NCBI RefSeq assembly: GCF_032854445.1
Contig: NW_027018452.1
Location: 1 to 25,034 of the forward strand
Source of the DNA: Liolophura sinensis
Lineage: Eukaryota > Mollusca > Polyplacophora > Chitonida > Chitonidae
Reading direction: 5' to 3'
DNA: 25,034 bases
In this document: positions 24,811-25,034 of the stretch, piece by piece
Layout: each line of letters opens with the position of its first letter
Position numbering within the stretch: position 1 is the stretch's first letter
Notes under the pieces: model-generated
Told to the model about the DNA's origin: nothing
Database searches by the model: none
The model's input: the letters and a program-made list of their open reading frames with translations, nothing else
Translations under genes and position numbers: made by a program

Positions 24811-25034
24811 GTGGGTCTGTGGTCAGTTGTACTTTTTACAGCAGACTGTATCAAGTACCTTGTGTTTTTCACGTACAAATGGTGTTGTTTTTCTACACGT
24901 AGATAAAGACATTGAGATTGTCTTGGACTTAGAAGTAAGACAATTGCTGGGTGAGTTAAATGGGCTTAGCCCAAAGATTTGACGTCTTCTGGGCTACCGA
25001 AGGGCACATAACTTATAGTCAAAAGTTGAATATA
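24681..25034 (+). repeat. Partial satellite unit 45 at the right edge
   Basis: The last 354 bases are the left part of a V-type unit matching unit 18 (9840-10194), including the rare CAATTCTTCAAC and the TGAC allele. The array does not end here: the window stops inside the unit at GTTGAATATA. Confidence 0.95.

Larger units (their letters stand above)
1..25034. repeat. 549-bp satellite tandem array (46 units, 44 complete)
   Basis: The same roughly 549-base sequence recurs head to tail in one orientation from the first to the last base. Units 0 to 45 start at: 1 (partial), 508, 1056, 1609, 2158, 2707, 3256, 3805, 4354, 4903, 5452, 6000, 6549, 7098, 7644, 8193, 8742, 9291, 9840, 10389, 10939, 11488, 12037, 12586, 13135, 13685, 14235, 14784, 15333, 15882, 16431, 16980, 17531, 18082, 18630, 19179, 19727, 20278, 20829, 21378, 21930, 22479, 23028, 23581, 24131 and 24681 (partial). 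Lengths run from 546 to 553. Twenty-three of units 1-31 are exactly 549, but only 4 of units 32-44. No internal subrepeat of the unit is obvious. The length is close to three nucleosome repeats, which is only suggestive. A tandem RNA-gene array was considered, but no 5S, U-snRNA or spliced-leader sequence is recognisable. Confidence 0.98.
19179..25034. other. Indel-rich segment, probably lower-quality sequence
   Basis: Units here carry many one- or two-base length changes not seen in their left-hand counterparts. Examples are GTGCCAGCAAC (19207), CCAGGAAATTTG (19787), TTCCATGTGGGGTC (19852), GTTGTTACTT (19874), CTTAGCCAAAG (21115), GGCACAATAAC (21151), GTCCATAATC (21947), TACTCTTTTTAC (22081), AGGCAACGGCCTC (23061), TAGTGGACAA (24121), GGAAAACCAGG (24184), TGTTTCCAG (24575) and GAGAATCG (24621). 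Most fall in or next to short homopolymers. Substitutions against the same counterparts are fewer. This is the usual signature of incompletely polished long-read sequence. Confidence 0.75.
20829..25034 (+). repeat. Duplicated block F (copy of 6000-10194)
   Basis: Units 38 to 45 follow units 11 to 18 one for one. Shared rare variants, in order, are CCGACTTATTTTG, TTTTTAAAGCAG, GTAGATATAGAC, CAATTAAAAAGACC, GACAATTCAATG, GACTTATAAGTAAG, CTTTCTACAGCAG, AAAAGTGCGAAAAC and CAATTCTTCAAC. The left copy is 4195 bases and this one 4206, mostly because of single-base insertions here. The match runs to the last base of the window, so its true right end is unknown. Confidence 0.85.

Noticed and set aside
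1-25034. CRISPR array or tandem bacterial repeat
   Set aside because: The repeating unit is 549 bases with no short repeat and variable spacer layout, and there are no cas or other prokaryotic genes.
1-25034. Tandem 5S rRNA, U-snRNA, tRNA or spliced-leader gene cluster
   Set aside because: I looked on both strands for the familiar conserved stretches of these RNAs and for tRNA A and B boxes and found none. AAATCGAATGG only weakly resembles a B box.

Overview
The whole 25,034-base window is one uninterrupted head-to-tail tandem array (satellite DNA) with a repeat unit of 549 bp. I count 44 complete units plus a partial unit at each end (1-507 and 24681-25034). No stretch of single-copy sequence, no recognisable protein-coding gene, no rRNA, tRNA or snRNA gene, no transposon ends and no CRISPR array is visible. 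The sequence therefore looks like eukaryotic satellite heterochromatin (centromeric, pericentromeric or subtelomeric), probably a whole unplaced contig rather than an excerpt. The species cannot be told from the sequence. GC is about 40-45% by eye, and CpG dinucleotides are common and mostly kept between copies, which argues weakly against a heavily CpG-methylated genome.

Layout: units are numbered 0 to 45 from the left, with boundaries set at the first T of the TTGAATGATC / TTGCATGATT motif. Units differ mainly at a few linked variant sites. A block about 200 bases into the unit has three main haplotypes (called V, S and N here) plus a V/S hybrid. A second site about 290 bases in has three haplotypes. 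Neighbouring units are not the most similar ones. Instead, stretches of 0.6 to 4.2 kb in the right half are near-copies of stretches in the left half, joined in a different order: 14376-16568 copies 1750-3942, 16431-17713 copies 508-1790, 17651-18230 copies 3924-4502, about 18330-19961 copies about 5700-7322, and 20829-25034 copies 6000-10194. The first 574 bases copy 10981-11554. This is either recent segmental amplification with unequal exchange or an assembly that has placed the same region twice.

From about 17.5 kb on, and clearly from 19.2 kb to the right end, one-base insertions and deletions become frequent while substitutions stay rare. The first 1.4 kb shows a milder version. This pattern fits lower-quality long-read sequence at contig ends, and it is what breaks or fuses the short open frames there.

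Open frames of 60-180 codons exist on both strands because 549 is divisible by three and the units are alike. They are interrupted by common polymorphic stop codons, most need a TTG start, and they show no domain I recognise, so I call none of them a gene. The most interesting intrinsic features of the unit are an invariant segment holding a perfect inverted repeat (TGTAC-AGA-GTACA), a short hairpin kept in both of its allelic forms, and an all-or-nothing two-base variant (TCAGGT versus TGACGT).
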